Source: Sphingobacteriales bacterium (GTDB lineage: Bacteria; Bacteroidota; Bacteroidia; Chitinophagales; JADIYW01). Taken from it: a DNA stretch of 64,000 nucleotides. Below, in pieces: positions 18,771 to 28,658 of the stretch. Numbering within the stretch: the first letter of the stretch is position 1; every line of letters starts with the position of its first letter. Made by a program: the position numbers and the translations under genes. The notes below the pieces were generated by a model. The model worked only from the letters and a program-made list of their open reading frames with translations. It had not been told where the DNA came from and made no database searches. The stretch spans positions 1,550,001-1,614,000 of the forward strand of contig CP064984.1 in assembly GCA_016699615.1 (NCBI GenBank), read 5' to 3'.

Positions 18771-19290
18771 ATTCTTTTAGCTTAGGCAACTCATCTATGC
18801 TATTAACACCAAAATAGTCTAAAAACTGTTGTGTTGTTTTGTATAACAATGGTTTGCCTGGCTCTTCACTACGTCCTGAAATTTCTATTAATTCTTTTTC
18901 CATTAGTTTTTGTACTGTATAGTCAGCATTCACACCTCTTATTACTTCAATTAAATTTTTAGTAATAGGTTGCTTGTATGCAATGATAGCTAGTACTTCT
19001 AATGCAGCTTGTGTTAATCTTTTTACTGTATTTCTATTTAGATATGCAGAAACTATTTCATGATAAGCTGGCTTGGTCAGAAACTGATAACCACCACCAA
19101 CTTCTCCTATTTGGAAAGGAAACATCTCATTTTGATATTTCTCTTGAATTAATTGTATCGTATCTATTATTTGTGCTTCATCAATTGGTTCTGGATTGTC
19201 TTTATTGATATGTTTTAAGAGTTCATCTAAACGAACTGGACTTTCTGCAGCAAATAAAATGGCTTCAATATTGATTTGTAACGATTCCAT
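18706..19290 (-). CDS. scpB: Segregation and condensation protein B
   Basis: This ~194-residue protein is the ScpB partner of the SMC-ScpA condensin, which compacts and separates the chromosome. It begins M-E-S-L-Q-I-N-I-E-A-I-L-F-A-A-E, the usual ScpB start; ATG 19288-19290 is chosen over a TTG three codons earlier. Two winged-helix domains follow, with the diagnostic A-L-E-V-L-A-I-I-A-Y-K-Q-P-I-T-K and I-R-G-V-N-A-D motifs (residues ~95-123). The 3' end overlaps rluB by 65 bases, and the two are co-transcribed, a common pairing. scpA is not in the window. Confidence 0.95.
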   Translation of the reverse strand: MESLQINIEAILFAAESPVRLDELLKHINKDNPEPIDEAQIIDTIQLIQEKYQNEMFPFQIGEVGGGYQFLTKPAYHEIVSAYLNRNTVKRLTQAALEVLAIIAYKQPITKNLIEVIRGVNADYTVQKLMEKELIEISGRSEEPGKPLLYKTTQQFLDYFGVNSIDELPKLKEFEDIQNQIGEKENIENIAQQN

Positions 19291-19350
19291 GTAATGCAAA
19301 GTTAATATATTATTGCTTAAATTTGTGTAGATATTTATTAAATCTATATC

Positions 19351-19884
19351 ATGACAAAAAGCGAAATACTAAACAGTTTGCATAAGCATCTTACAGAGAC
19401 TAATTCTTTTCTAAATACTACAGACAATTCTATCTTTTTTAGAAGTATTGATAACAAATGGAGCATTGCTGAACAAATAGAACATTTAGGTTTGTCTTTC
19501 TTTGCTACAAACTTGGTGTTTAGTATGCCAAAATCTATTTTAGGTACAATAATTGGTAAAAACAAGAGAAGTAACTTAAGTAGCGAAGCAATAATTAATC
19601 AATATTTAGCCAAATTAAGTAGTGGAAGTAAAGCAAGTTTCCCATATCAACCTAAGCTAAGCATACTGAAAAACAGAACTCTAATCTTAAATTTTTGGAA
19701 CAAAACACAAAAAAAGATGATTTCATTAATTGAAAAAACCAAAGAAGAAGATTTAGATATTTATTTAATTCCACATCCAATAATTGGAAAAATTACCTTG
19801 CGTGAGTTTCTATATTTTACTATATATCACATAGAACATCATTTGAATAGCATGAGAAATATAGTTGCTACTACGAAACTCTAA
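19351..19884 (+). CDS. DinB-family protein
   Basis: This 177-residue protein has the four-helix-bundle pattern of the DinB/YfiT family: an early W-S-I-A-E-Q-I-E-H-L helix with the first metal His (residues ~38-47), and a C-terminal R-E-F-L-Y-F-T-I-Y-H-I-E-H-H helix with the other His ligands (residues ~151-164). Members bind a divalent metal and include thiol-dependent transferases; most, like this one, have no known reaction. The 3' end overlaps the convergent hydrolase gene by 14 bases. It reads away from scpB from a 60-base gap that must hold both promoters. Confidence 0.85.
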   Translation: MTKSEILNSLHKHLTETNSFLNTTDNSIFFRSIDNKWSIAEQIEHLGLSFFATNLVFSMPKSILGTIIGKNKRSNLSSEAIINQYLAKLSSGSKASFPYQPKLSILKNRTLILNFWNKTQKKMISLIEKTKEEDLDIYLIPHPIIGKITLREFLYFTIYHIEHHLNSMRNIVATTKL

Positions 19885-20536
19885 CAAAAGGATTGTATCT
19901 TTTTTCTTGCGCTATGCTTGTGTGCAAGCCATGTCCATTGTATATTTCTGTTTCTTCAGCTAATGTATACAATTGCTCTTGAATGCTTTTTATTAATGTG
20001 TCATAGTCGCCGTATGGCAAATCTGTTCTGCCAATACTTCTATGAAAAAGCACATCGCCAACTATGCAATATTTATCTTCTTCATTATAAAATGAAACAC
20101 TACCTGGAGAATGTCCTGGTGTGAACAAAACTTTGAATGGCACATCATCTAAATTCAGAAATTCGTCCTCTTTTAGAAAATAAGATGGCTCTAATTTAGC
20201 TGGAACAGGTACACCAAATATTTTGGCAGACATTCCAGCTGCTTGCAATATTTTTTCTTCTTCTTGATGAATGCCTAATTCTAGTTGATATTTATCTGCA
20301 ACTGCTTTATTTCCATACACATGGTCTAAATGGCAATGTGTGTTTATTAGCCTAATTGGTTTTAATTGCATTTCTTCTATAAAATCAAATAATTTCTTTT
20401 CTTCACTGTCACTCATACAGCCTGGATCAATTATCCAACAATTCTTTGTTTGATTGTTCCAAATCACATAGGTATTCTCTTGAAAGAAATTAAAACAAAA
20501 AATCTTAATACTTGTTTTATTTTTTGAGATGTGCAT
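19871..20536 (-). CDS. Metallo-beta-lactamase-fold hydrolase (glyoxalase II-like)
   Basis: This 221-residue protein has the zinc-binding signature T-H-C-H-L-D-H (residues ~61-67), then G-H-S-P-G-S-V with the third His, V-G-D-V-L-F with the bridging Asp, and a C-terminal N-G-H-G-L-H-T His. This set is typical of glyoxalase II and related thioester hydrolases (YcbL group). The short length without the C-terminal glutathione-binding helices makes a classic GloB role less certain. Its start lies head to head with the next gene: the two ATG codons are within eight bases, so promoters must overlap coding sequence. Confidence 0.9.
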   Translation of the reverse strand: MHISKNKTSIKIFCFNFFQENTYVIWNNQTKNCWIIDPGCMSDSEEKKLFDFIEEMQLKPIRLINTHCHLDHVYGNKAVADKYQLELGIHQEEEKILQAAGMSAKIFGVPVPAKLEPSYFLKEDEFLNLDDVPFKVLFTPGHSPGSVSFYNEEDKYCIVGDVLFHRSIGRTDLPYGDYDTLIKSIQEQLYTLAEETEIYNGHGLHTSIAQEKRYNPFVRVS

Positions 20537-23500
20537 AATTTTAATTATTTTGAACTACATTTTATACAATTTGAAAAAAGTATTTTTATATATATTTATA
20601 AGTTTTATATTTATATTATCCACTTATTCTCAAACTACACAAGTACAGTTTGGAAAAAACAGAGTGCAATATAAAAAAATAAAATGGCAGACCATAGAAA
20701 CGCCTTATTATGATTTATATTTCTATGAAGAAGGTAAAGAAGTATCAAACTTTGTGCAATCTATAGTAGAACCAGAAATTGAACGCCTGATAGAAGAATT
20801 ATCTTATTCTTACAGAAAGAATATAGACATCATGGTTTTTAATAACCTAACTGATTTTGCTCAGAATAATATTGGATTAAACAATGAATCTTTTAATACT
20901 GGTGGTACAAAAAAAATATACGACAACAAAGTATTTGTATATTTTGATGGAAATCATCAGCATTTGCAACAAGACTTGACATTTTCTATTGCAGAAGTAT
21001 TATTAAACCAAATGATGAAAGGCGATGGCTTTGGACAAAGATTTCTAAGCCTATTGCTATTGAGATTGCCACCATGGTACAAAACTGGTGTTGCAAATTA
21101 TGTAGCCTATGATTGGAATACCAATGACGATGATGAGCTAAGACAAATATTTTTATCTAATAGAAACACATCGTTCAATAAATTATCTAACCAAAGATTG
21201 GTGCTTGCTGGAAAATCTTTTTGGAATATGATTGCTGAAGAATATGGAAATAGTGCCATTGGAAATGTACTATATCTTACACGAATTAATCATAGTATAA
21301 ATACTGGTTTTAAGATTGCAACTGGAAAAAAACTTGAAACATTAGTAAAAGATTGGCATCAATTTTACAGTAAAAGATATGAAGCTGATGCACAAAATAG
21401 AGATGATTTTGAAGCAAGTGATATTATTCTAAAATCTAAAAAAAATATAGTAAGTCAGTACATTACTAACAATGTAGGCGACAAGCAAGCATATGTATTG
21501 AATAATACAAAAAATGCATATAAAGTTTTATTAGCTCAAAACAATCACGTTAAAAAAATTGCTATTAATAGAATTAAATCCGATCCAAGTACGCCTGATA
21601 ATATTAACAATTATCCAATTATTGCATGGAGCAAAGATGGAAATAGTTTGGCAGTAATTGAAAACAAACCGAAAAAGACAATTATTACTATTCATGATTT
21701 AGTATCTAAAAAGAAAACTAAAAAAACAATAGTTGGTGTCGAAAGTGTGCATGGTGCAGATTTTACTTTCAACAACCAAGCATTAGTATTGTCTGCACAA
21801 AACAGTGGACAAACTGATTTATTTTTATATAATTTTACTAGCAATAGTGTACAACCCATTACACAATCTATTTTTGATGATTTGCATCCTAATGTTTTAA
21901 AACTAAATGGAAAAGAATATATTTTGTATTCATCTAATGATGCATTAAATGAAATTGGTGATATCCAAAATTATCAATTTGAAAATTTAGACTTATTCTT
22001 GACAAATTTAAATGGTACTCAGACAACTAGACTTACTGAAACCGCAGATTGTAATGAGATTGCAATAGGAAGTTACTCAGCTGACAGTTATACTTTTTTA
22101 AGTGATGAGAATGGAATCTTCAATCAATACACTGGCTATTTGTCAAATTTATTTACACACAATGATACTATTATCATTAACAATGACACTATTATCAACG
22201 AACAGTATAAACAAAAAGGTATCTATAATCCAATTACAAATTTCAAGTATAATATAAAACACCTTGCAGTTAGCAATCAAGATAATTATTATGTATTTGA
22301 AGATCAACATAAGAGAAAAAAAATCTATCGCATTCAAAAAACGAATAAAACAGCAAGCAAACCATCTATTTCTTTACAAGCAACATCAAGAATTACTTCA
22401 ATTACTGCATCTGATATTCCAAATATTGAACCTAAAAATGAAGTGATAGAAACAAAAACAAATACTATATCTGAAAGCATTGATAGTTTATATATTGGCA
22501 ACTTCCCATATACTTTTCAAACTAAATATAAAAACAACATTACTTCTAAAAAGGAAGACGATCCAATTGTGGTTAATTTTACTGATGACAAGAACGACAA
22601 ATATACTATCAATAATAACCAAACAAACACATCAAAGAAATTTATCAACTATACAAATCTAAAGAAGAAAGACTCTCAATTCTACAAGTCAAAATTCTCT
22701 TCAGATTTCTATACATTTAAAATAATAGACAATACTTTGATGCAAACTTACCAAAGTGTTGCTCAAAATTTATCAACCTATCGTTTCCCAAAAATTGGAA
22801 TGCTATTTAATGTTGGCATTAGTGATGTTATGGACAATCATAAACTAGTAGCATCTGTTCGTATTCCTTTTTCTTTAGATAGAACAGAAGTAAGCATTAG
22901 ATATGATAACTTAAAAAACAGAGTAGATTATTTTGCATCAATTTACAGACGCTCAAATAGATTTGACTTTGCACCAGATGACTCATTAGGCAACGATATA
23001 ACTACATACTATATTGCAAAAACTATTACATATGTAGCTGAAGCTGGAATAAGCATTCCAATTGATTATTCTAAATCAATAAAAATATCTGGAAATTACA
23101 GAAACGAGAAATTTGTTCCACTATATACTGATATAGAAACTCTGACATTCTCTAATAGTAAAGAAAATTGGCTTTCTGCTAAAGCAGAATTTGTGTATGA
23201 CAATACTACAGAAATTCAATTAAACATTCCGAAAGGATTGAAATTTAAAGTATTTGCTGAGTATTTTAATAATATCAATCAAAATAAATCTAATATTTAT
23301 AACGTAGGTTTTGACCTTAGATACTATCAAAAAATACATAAGAATTTTATTTGGGCAAATAGAATTGCTTTTGCATCATCCTTTGGTAGTCAGAAAATAT
23401 TGTATTTTTTAGGTGGCGTAGATGCTTGGCTAAATCAACAATACAATACCTCAATTTCTGTAGATGGCAATACTTCTTATGGTTTGCAAGCACCAGTGAA

Positions 23501-23912
23501 TAATATGCGTGGTTTGCAACAAAATATTAGAAATGGCAACAATTACTTACTTTGGAATACAGAATTTAGACTTCCATTATTTTCTTATTTAGCAAAAAGA
23601 CCTATACAATCTGATTTTATTAGAGATTTCCAAATCATTGGATTCTTAGATGCTGGAATGACGTATAGCAAAGCAAATCCATTTGACAAAGAAAATGCAT
23701 ATATCTATCAATATGTAAATAATCCTAATAAAGACATTCCACTTGTTGTAAATGCAAAGTACTATAGAAATCCATTTGTATTTGGTTTTGGTGCTGGTTT
23801 GCGTACAAGTATTCTTGGTTACTTTTTTAGAATTGATGCTGGATTTGGACACGATGGAAACAAGTTAAGCAACAAACCAATTTGGCATTTATCATTTAGC
23901 AAAGATTTCTAA
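20529..23912 (+). CDS. Large envelope protein: peptidase-like domain, TolB-like propeller and C-terminal outer-membrane barrel
   Basis: This 1,127-residue protein appears exported. A signal peptide K-K-V-F-L-Y-I-F-I-S-F follows a TTG at 20571; that TTG may be the real start, since the ATG at 20529 would add 14 odd hydrophobic residues. Residues ~35-280 resemble a peptidase-MA-like domain (P-P-W-Y-K-T-G-V-A-N-Y rather than a clear HExxH, so probably inactive). Residues ~330-620 contain WD40/TolB-like repeats (I-I-A-W-S-K-D-G-N-S-L-A-V). A low-complexity linker follows, then from ~770 a C-terminal barrel ending in W-H-L-S-F-S-K-D-F with a terminal aromatic. Similar Bacteroidota proteins are labelled TolB-like; the role is unknown. 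Confidence 0.8.
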   Translation: MCIILIILNYILYNLKKVFLYIFISFIFILSTYSQTTQVQFGKNRVQYKKIKWQTIETPYYDLYFYEEGKEVSNFVQSIVEPEIERLIEELSYSYRKNIDIMVFNNLTDFAQNNIGLNNESFNTGGTKKIYDNKVFVYFDGNHQHLQQDLTFSIAEVLLNQMMKGDGFGQRFLSLLLLRLPPWYKTGVANYVAYDWNTNDDDELRQIFLSNRNTSFNKLSNQRLVLAGKSFWNMIAEEYGNSAIGNVLYLTRINHSINTGFKIATGKKLETLVKDWHQFYSKRYEADAQNRDDFEASDIILKSKKNIVSQYITNNVGDKQAYVLNNTKNAYKVLLAQNNHVKKIAINRIKSDPSTPDNINNYPIIAWSKDGNSLAVIENKPKKTIITIHDLVSKKKTKKTIVGVESVHGADFTFNNQALVLSAQNSGQTDLFLYNFTSNSVQPITQSIFDDLHPNVLKLNGKEYILYSSNDALNEIGDIQNYQFENLDLFLTNLNGTQTTRLTETADCNEIAIGSYSADSYTFLSDENGIFNQYTGYLSNLFTHNDTIIINNDTIINEQYKQKGIYNPITNFKYNIKHLAVSNQDNYYVFEDQHKRKKIYRIQKTNKTASKPSISLQATSRITSITASDIPNIEPKNEVIETKTNTISESIDSLYIGNFPYTFQTKYKNNITSKKEDDPIVVNFTDDKNDKYTINNNQTNTSKKFINYTNLKKKDSQFYKSKFSSDFYTFKIIDNTLMQTYQSVAQNLSTYRFPKIGMLFNVGISDVMDNHKLVASVRIPFSLDRTEVSIRYDNLKNRVDYFASIYRRSNRFDFAPDDSLGNDITTYYIAKTITYVAEAGISIPIDYSKSIKISGNYRNEKFVPLYTDIETLTFSNSKENWLSAKAEFVYDNTTEIQLNIPKGLKFKVFAEYFNNINQNKSNIYNVGFDLRYYQKIHKNFIWANRIAFASSFGSQKILYFLGGVDAWLNQQYNTSISVDGNTSYGLQAPVNNMRGLQQNIRNGNNYLLWNTEFRLPLFSYLAKRPIQSDFIRDFQIIGFLDAGMTYSKANPFDKENAYIYQYVNNPNKDIPLVVNAKYYRNPFVFGFGAGLRTSILGYFFRIDAGFGHDGNKLSNKPIWHLSFSKDF

Positions 23913-23932
23913 TTTAATACACTACAATTCCT

Positions 23933-24796
23933 ATGTTATATTCAATGACTGGCTACTGCAAATCATCATGTAGTATAAACAACCAAAACTATACACTTGA
24001 AATAAAAACATTAAACAGCAAGCAACTAGACATCTATCTAAAAAATGCTACTGTACTAAAAGATATTGAAATTGAACTTAGGAAAATTCTTACTCAACAA
24101 ATTATCAGAGGAAAAGTTGAAATATTTTTAAATCTTGCAAAACATGAAAACAATAGTCAACTTGATTTTAATGCCATAAAAAGTTTATACAATGATGTAG
24201 TGCAATTTGCCAATGACAACCAAATACAAGTTGGCGATCTACTTCCTACAGTTATTAAATTATCAGAAAATCTAAAATCAGAATTTGATGACATTTCAGA
24301 AGAAGATAAAAATACACTTCTACAAAGTATAGAAAATATGCTATCTGAACTTACTGCATTTAGAGCAAAAGAAGGACAAGCATTAGAAATAGATATTCTA
24401 TCAAGAATTAATTTAATAAGACAATTACTCCAAGAAATCGAACCATTTGAGCAAAATAGAATTCAAAAAGTTAGAGAAAAACTCACCTACGAACTTCAGC
24501 AAATAAACATAAATGTAGATATCAATAGATTAGAGCAAGAGCTTATTTTTTATATTGAAAAATTAGATATAACTGAAGAAAAAACAAGATTGCAGACACA
24601 TTGTAATTATTTTACTGAAATTGTAAAAGACAATAGTATTGAAAAAGGAAAAAAACTTGGGTTTATTGCTCAAGAAATTGGTAGAGAAATAAATACCATT
24701 GGCTCAAAAGCAAATGATGCATCTATGCAGAAAATAGTAATCTTAATGAAAGATGAACTAGAGAAAATAAAAGAACAACTTAATAATATTTTATAA
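23933..24796 (+). CDS. yicC: YicC-family endoribonuclease
   Basis: This 287-residue protein matches YicC along its full length. It begins L-Y-S-M-T-G-Y-C-K, the family's usual start (MxxSMTGF), and ends with E-I-G-R-E-I-N-T-I-G-S-K-A-N-D (residues ~250-264), the most conserved YicC block, then a helix reaching the C terminus. In E. coli YicC is an endoribonuclease acting on small RNAs. The gene begins 20 bases after the previous stop and ends two bases before the convergent VWA gene. In many bacteria yicC precedes gmk, but gmk is not next to it here. Confidence 0.94.
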   Translation: MLYSMTGYCKSSCSINNQNYTLEIKTLNSKQLDIYLKNATVLKDIEIELRKILTQQIIRGKVEIFLNLAKHENNSQLDFNAIKSLYNDVVQFANDNQIQVGDLLPTVIKLSENLKSEFDDISEEDKNTLLQSIENMLSELTAFRAKEGQALEIDILSRINLIRQLLQEIEPFEQNRIQKVREKLTYELQQININVDINRLEQELIFYIEKLDITEEKTRLQTHCNYFTEIVKDNSIEKGKKLGFIAQEIGREINTIGSKANDASMQKIVILMKDELEKIKEQLNNIL

Positions 24797-24798
24797 TA

Positions 24799-26895
24799 TT
24801 AGACAATACCATTATACTTTCTAATAAACCATTCTGCAGCTAATAGAAGCACAATAACACCAAAAAATAATTTCCAATCAATTAATGGTTTTGTTGATGT
24901 ATGTTCTTCCAATATGGTTTTAATTTGATGATTTTCTTCAATATCTTTTGCCATTTTTTCTATATCTCTTGGTAGATAGAATTTGCCTCCACTTTGCATC
25001 GACAAATTATTTAATAAAGAAAAATCAGCTTGTGTTTGTGTGTATTCTAATGCTACTGCACGCACTGAAAATCTGATTGTATTTTCGTAATTTTTGCCTT
25101 TGTAGTTTGTTTTTGCAATTGCGTTGTAATTTCCTACTGGCAGTGCACCAACATTTAGTGCGTATGCATTTAATGTTTTATCCATCGAAAAATTATAGAC
25201 TTTATTTTGATCATCTACAATTTTCACATTCACCTCAGATTCATTTACCAAAACAAAACTCTCGTTGTACAATTGTGCATCCAAAAGTATATTATCATTA
25301 TTATTATATATATTTTTATCTGATGATAATTTGAATCTTCGCTTATCAGATTTTACAGTTAGATATTGTACAGTTTTATTTATTAGGTTATCAGTTGCAT
25401 TTGTGTTTTTATTCATGGCATATTCATTCAACTTCCAACGCCACAATCCTTCTGCTGCCAATATTCCAGTTTTCTTGCCTTGCTCTTCTACAAATAAAAA
25501 CAATGGGTTTTGTGTGTTTACATTACCAATTCGTTGCAAAAACAAATTATCTGCATTCGACTTAAGATTATATTTTCCGAATGGTGCCAACAATGGTGGC
25601 AATTGTTGCAATACTTTTAAATCTTGTTCATCTAAAATAAATTTTGAAAATGTAGGTTGATATATAACTTGCACATCATTTCCATTTGTTGCAGAACCAT
25701 TGATTTGTAAGTTATTTTGAATAGAATTGAATACTTGCAAATTACTTTGTGCAGAAAGTATGTACCAAATAGATTTCTGGCTAGTTGCCAATGTTTGCAA
25801 TGTAGATGACGAAATAAAATTCTGTGTAGATGGCACACCGTGTAAAATCACCAAATCATAATCATTAAATTGTTGATTAAAACTATTTGACTGAACAACA
25901 TCAATTTGGTAGTTTTTATTTTGTTCTATGGTTTGTCTAATTGCTTTTACATCTGGATGTGGCACATCATATAATAATAAAATTTTCTGTCTTCCATCAA
26001 TTACTTCTACATATGCTACATCATAGTTATTTTCTTTAATAATTTCTCCACTCAATAATTTGAGTCTAACTTTATAAGCTAAAATGCCTGGTTTATTTGC
26101 GCTTCCAACCACATTGGCACTATAAACAAAATTATCGTCTTGTATATTTATATTTTGTTGAAGCACAACTTTATTATTGTTATCTAAAACTTCAAGCGTT
26201 GTATTTTGTCCTTTTAATTTCTGAGCTGAAATATCTATTTGTAGACTAAAATTATCATTTAGGTAAACAAATTCAGGATAAGATAAGTTTTTAATAGCTG
26301 CATCTTTTTGGATGGTTGTATCGCCTAATCCAATTGTGTAAATAGGTTTATTCATTGCCAATGGATGATACACTGGATTAATGCCTGCATTATAAATACC
26401 ATCAGTTGCCAACACAATTGCAGCAATATGCTGATGTTCGTGCATAGCAAATGCTTGGTCTATTGCTTGCTCTATATTTGTTTGATTCTCGTTTAAGTTG
26501 AGTTGTGAGAAAGCTTGAATGTCATCACCAAATGTGTACACTTTTACATTATGTTTATTTTGCAATTGCTCTACCAATTTCTCAATTCTATCTTGGTAGT
26601 TTGATAGATTGTTTTTATTAAAAGTATGCTTTAATGATGCTGAGTTATCTTGCAACACAACAATTGTTGGTATAATTTCTTTGGTAGATTTTGTTTTTAT
26701 TAATGGAGAAAGTAATAAAAAAGCAATTAGTGATGTTGATAAAAACCTTAGAAAGAATAATATTTTTTTGAGTAAAGGATTTTCTTGTTCGTGAAAGATG
26801 AATTTTTTTCGTGCATATAATATTGAAGCGAAAAGCAATCCTATAAGTATACAAAATAAAATAAACCAATATGGATATTCAAAAATTAATGACAT
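24799..26895 (-). CDS. Membrane-anchored VWA-domain protein
   Basis: This 698-residue protein has two N-terminal membrane helices (residues ~8-28 and ~43-65) and one at the C terminus (~674-692). The von Willebrand A domain follows the second helix, with a MIDAS-type D-N-S-A-S (residues ~84-88) and a second metal motif A-T-D-G-I-Y (~163-168). The rest is beta-rich, with Asn-rich segments. The layout matches Bacteroidota BatA/BatB-like and glutamine-amidotransferase-like VWA proteins whose role at the envelope is unknown. It stands alone between yicC and sucD. Confidence 0.85.
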   Translation of the reverse strand: MSLIFEYPYWFILFCILIGLLFASILYARKKFIFHEQENPLLKKILFFLRFLSTSLIAFLLLSPLIKTKSTKEIIPTIVVLQDNSASLKHTFNKNNLSNYQDRIEKLVEQLQNKHNVKVYTFGDDIQAFSQLNLNENQTNIEQAIDQAFAMHEHQHIAAIVLATDGIYNAGINPVYHPLAMNKPIYTIGLGDTTIQKDAAIKNLSYPEFVYLNDNFSLQIDISAQKLKGQNTTLEVLDNNNKVVLQQNINIQDDNFVYSANVVGSANKPGILAYKVRLKLLSGEIIKENNYDVAYVEVIDGRQKILLLYDVPHPDVKAIRQTIEQNKNYQIDVVQSNSFNQQFNDYDLVILHGVPSTQNFISSSTLQTLATSQKSIWYILSAQSNLQVFNSIQNNLQINGSATNGNDVQVIYQPTFSKFILDEQDLKVLQQLPPLLAPFGKYNLKSNADNLFLQRIGNVNTQNPLFLFVEEQGKKTGILAAEGLWRWKLNEYAMNKNTNATDNLINKTVQYLTVKSDKRRFKLSSDKNIYNNNDNILLDAQLYNESFVLVNESEVNVKIVDDQNKVYNFSMDKTLNAYALNVGALPVGNYNAIAKTNYKGKNYENTIRFSVRAVALEYTQTQADFSLLNNLSMQSGGKFYLPRDIEKMAKDIEENHQIKTILEEHTSTKPLIDWKLFFGVIVLLLAAEWFIRKYNGIV

Positions 26896-27008
26896 CTCTA
26901 ATTAGTATAAAAGTAGGAATATATTCTTAGAATATATAGTAAATATATACAAAGTGCTAGGTGCTATATTTTTATTCTCTAAAATAGAAAAGAGAAAATA
27001 TACTTCAA

Positions 27009-27878
27009 TTATTTAAAAACATCTGCTAATGTTTTGCCCATAAAAGCTGGAGAATCTACCACATGAATGCCACATTCTTTCATAATAGCCATTTTTGCAG
27101 CTGCAGTATCATTTTTTCCGCCAATAATTGCGCCTGCATGTCCCATTCTTCTACCTTTTGGTGCTGTTTGTCCTGCAATAAAGCCAACAACTGGTTTTTT
27201 ACAATTTTCTTTTATCCAATATGCAGCATCTACTTCCATAGTTCCGCCAATTTCACCAATCATCACAATAGCTTCTGTTTCTGCATCATTATTAAAAAGT
27301 TCTACTGCATCTTTCATGGTAGTTCCAATAATTGGATCGCCACCGATGCCTATTGCTGTAGAAATGCCAAAGCCAGCTTTTACAACTTGATCTGCTGCTT
27401 CATAAGTTAGTGTTCCAGATTTTGATACAATACCTACTTTCCCTTTTTTAAATACGAAACCTGGCATAATTCCTACTTTACACTCATCAGATGTAATTAT
27501 GCCTGGACAGTTTGGCCCAATCATTCTTACATTCTTCTGTTTTACATAGGCTTTAGCTTTTATCATATCCTGCGCAGGTATTCCTTCGGTAATAGTTACT
27601 ATAAGTTCAATACCTGCATCTGCTGCTTCCATAATTGCATCTGCAGCAAATGCTGGTGGCACAAATATGATAGATACATTTGCATTTGTTTGTTTTACAG
27701 CATTTTCTACAGTATTAAAAACTGGTCTGTCTAGGTGTTGTGTGCCTTCTTTTCCTGGAGTTACGCCACCAACTACATTTGTTCCATATTGAATCATTTG
27801 TTCAGCATGGAAAGTTCCTTCTTTGCCTGTAAAACCTTGTACTATTACTCTTGAATCTTTGTTTACTAAAATACTCAT
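27009..27878 (-). CDS. sucD: Succinate-CoA ligase, alpha subunit
   Basis: This 289-residue TCA-cycle subunit carries the CoA-binding Rossmann fold (Q-G-F-T-G-K-E-G-T, residues ~14-22) and the phosphohistidine loop G-H-A-G-A-I-I-G-G (residues ~245-253). Its partner sucC is not in the window; in Bacteroidota the two are often apart. The gene overlaps the stop of the upstream ABC ATPase in ATGA (27875-27878), so it is translated with an Mla-type transporter, a combination with no obvious metabolic reason. Confidence 0.96.
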   Translation of the reverse strand: MSILVNKDSRVIVQGFTGKEGTFHAEQMIQYGTNVVGGVTPGKEGTQHLDRPVFNTVENAVKQTNANVSIIFVPPAFAADAIMEAADAGIELIVTITEGIPAQDMIKAKAYVKQKNVRMIGPNCPGIITSDECKVGIMPGFVFKKGKVGIVSKSGTLTYEAADQVVKAGFGISTAIGIGGDPIIGTTMKDAVELFNNDAETEAIVMIGEIGGTMEVDAAYWIKENCKKPVVGFIAGQTAPKGRRMGHAGAIIGGKNDTAAAKMAIMKECGIHVVDSPAFMGKTLADVFK

Positions 27879-28654
27879 ATCTTATTATTTTTTAATTTTT
27901 GTAATCTAATTTCTCTTGCTTCTTTTAAGAAATCTGAGGCAAATATAAAATCAATTAATTCTTTATTATCTGACTCAAACAATGATACTTTGTCGCCTTC
28001 CCAATGTTTATTGCCTTTATATAAGAAAATAATTTTTTCGCCATGTGTAACTACAGAATTCATATCATGTGTATTGATTACTGTAGTAATATTATATTCT
28101 TCTGTAATTTCTTTAATAAGTTCATCAACAACAATAGATGTTTGTGGATCTAAACCTGAATTTGGTTCATCGCAGAACAAATATTTTGGATTCATAACTA
28201 TTGCTCTTGCTATACCTGTTCTTTTTTGCATTCCACCAGAAATTTGTGATGGAAATTTATGGTTGGCATTTACAAGATTTACTCTCTTTAATACTTCATT
28301 TACTCTATCTAGTTTTTCAGATGGTGATAGTTTTGTGAACATATCCAAAGGAAATCTAACATTTTCTTCTACAGTTAATGAATCGAACAATGCACCACCT
28401 TGAAAAAGCATTCCAAGTTCTCTTCTAATTTCATTCTTCTGCTCAATATCCATTTTTACATAGTCTTTGCCATCAAAAAAAATATGACCTTCTGTTGGAT
28501 TTAACAAGCCAACAGTACATTTTAACAATACTGTTTTTCCTGAACCAGATTGACCAATAATTAGATTTGTTTTCCCTGGCAAAAATGTTGTAGTAATACC
28601 TTTTAGTACTTGCTGCTCACCGAATGATTTATATACGTCCTTAATTTCTATCAT
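27875..28654 (-). CDS. mlaF: ABC transporter ATP-binding protein, MlaF type
   Basis: This 259-residue ATPase has Walker A G-Q-S-G-S-G-K-T (residues ~34-41), the signature I-S-G-G-M-Q (~138-143), Walker B Y-L-F-C-D-E-P (~158-164) and a switch His in I-N-T-H-D-M. The sequence agrees with MlaF/Ttg2A ATPases of the MCE phospholipid-transport systems, and the permease upstream supports this. MlaF with MlaE moves phospholipids between membranes together with an MCE (MlaD) protein, which is not seen here. Gene order is mlaE, mlaF, sucD. Confidence 0.92.
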   Translation of the reverse strand: MIEIKDVYKSFGEQQVLKGITTTFLPGKTNLIIGQSGSGKTVLLKCTVGLLNPTEGHIFFDGKDYVKMDIEQKNEIRRELGMLFQGGALFDSLTVEENVRFPLDMFTKLSPSEKLDRVNEVLKRVNLVNANHKFPSQISGGMQKRTGIARAIVMNPKYLFCDEPNSGLDPQTSIVVDELIKEITEEYNITTVINTHDMNSVVTHGEKIIFLYKGNKHWEGDKVSLFESDNKELIDFIFASDFLKEAREIRLQKLKNNKI

Positions 28655-28658
28655 ATTA

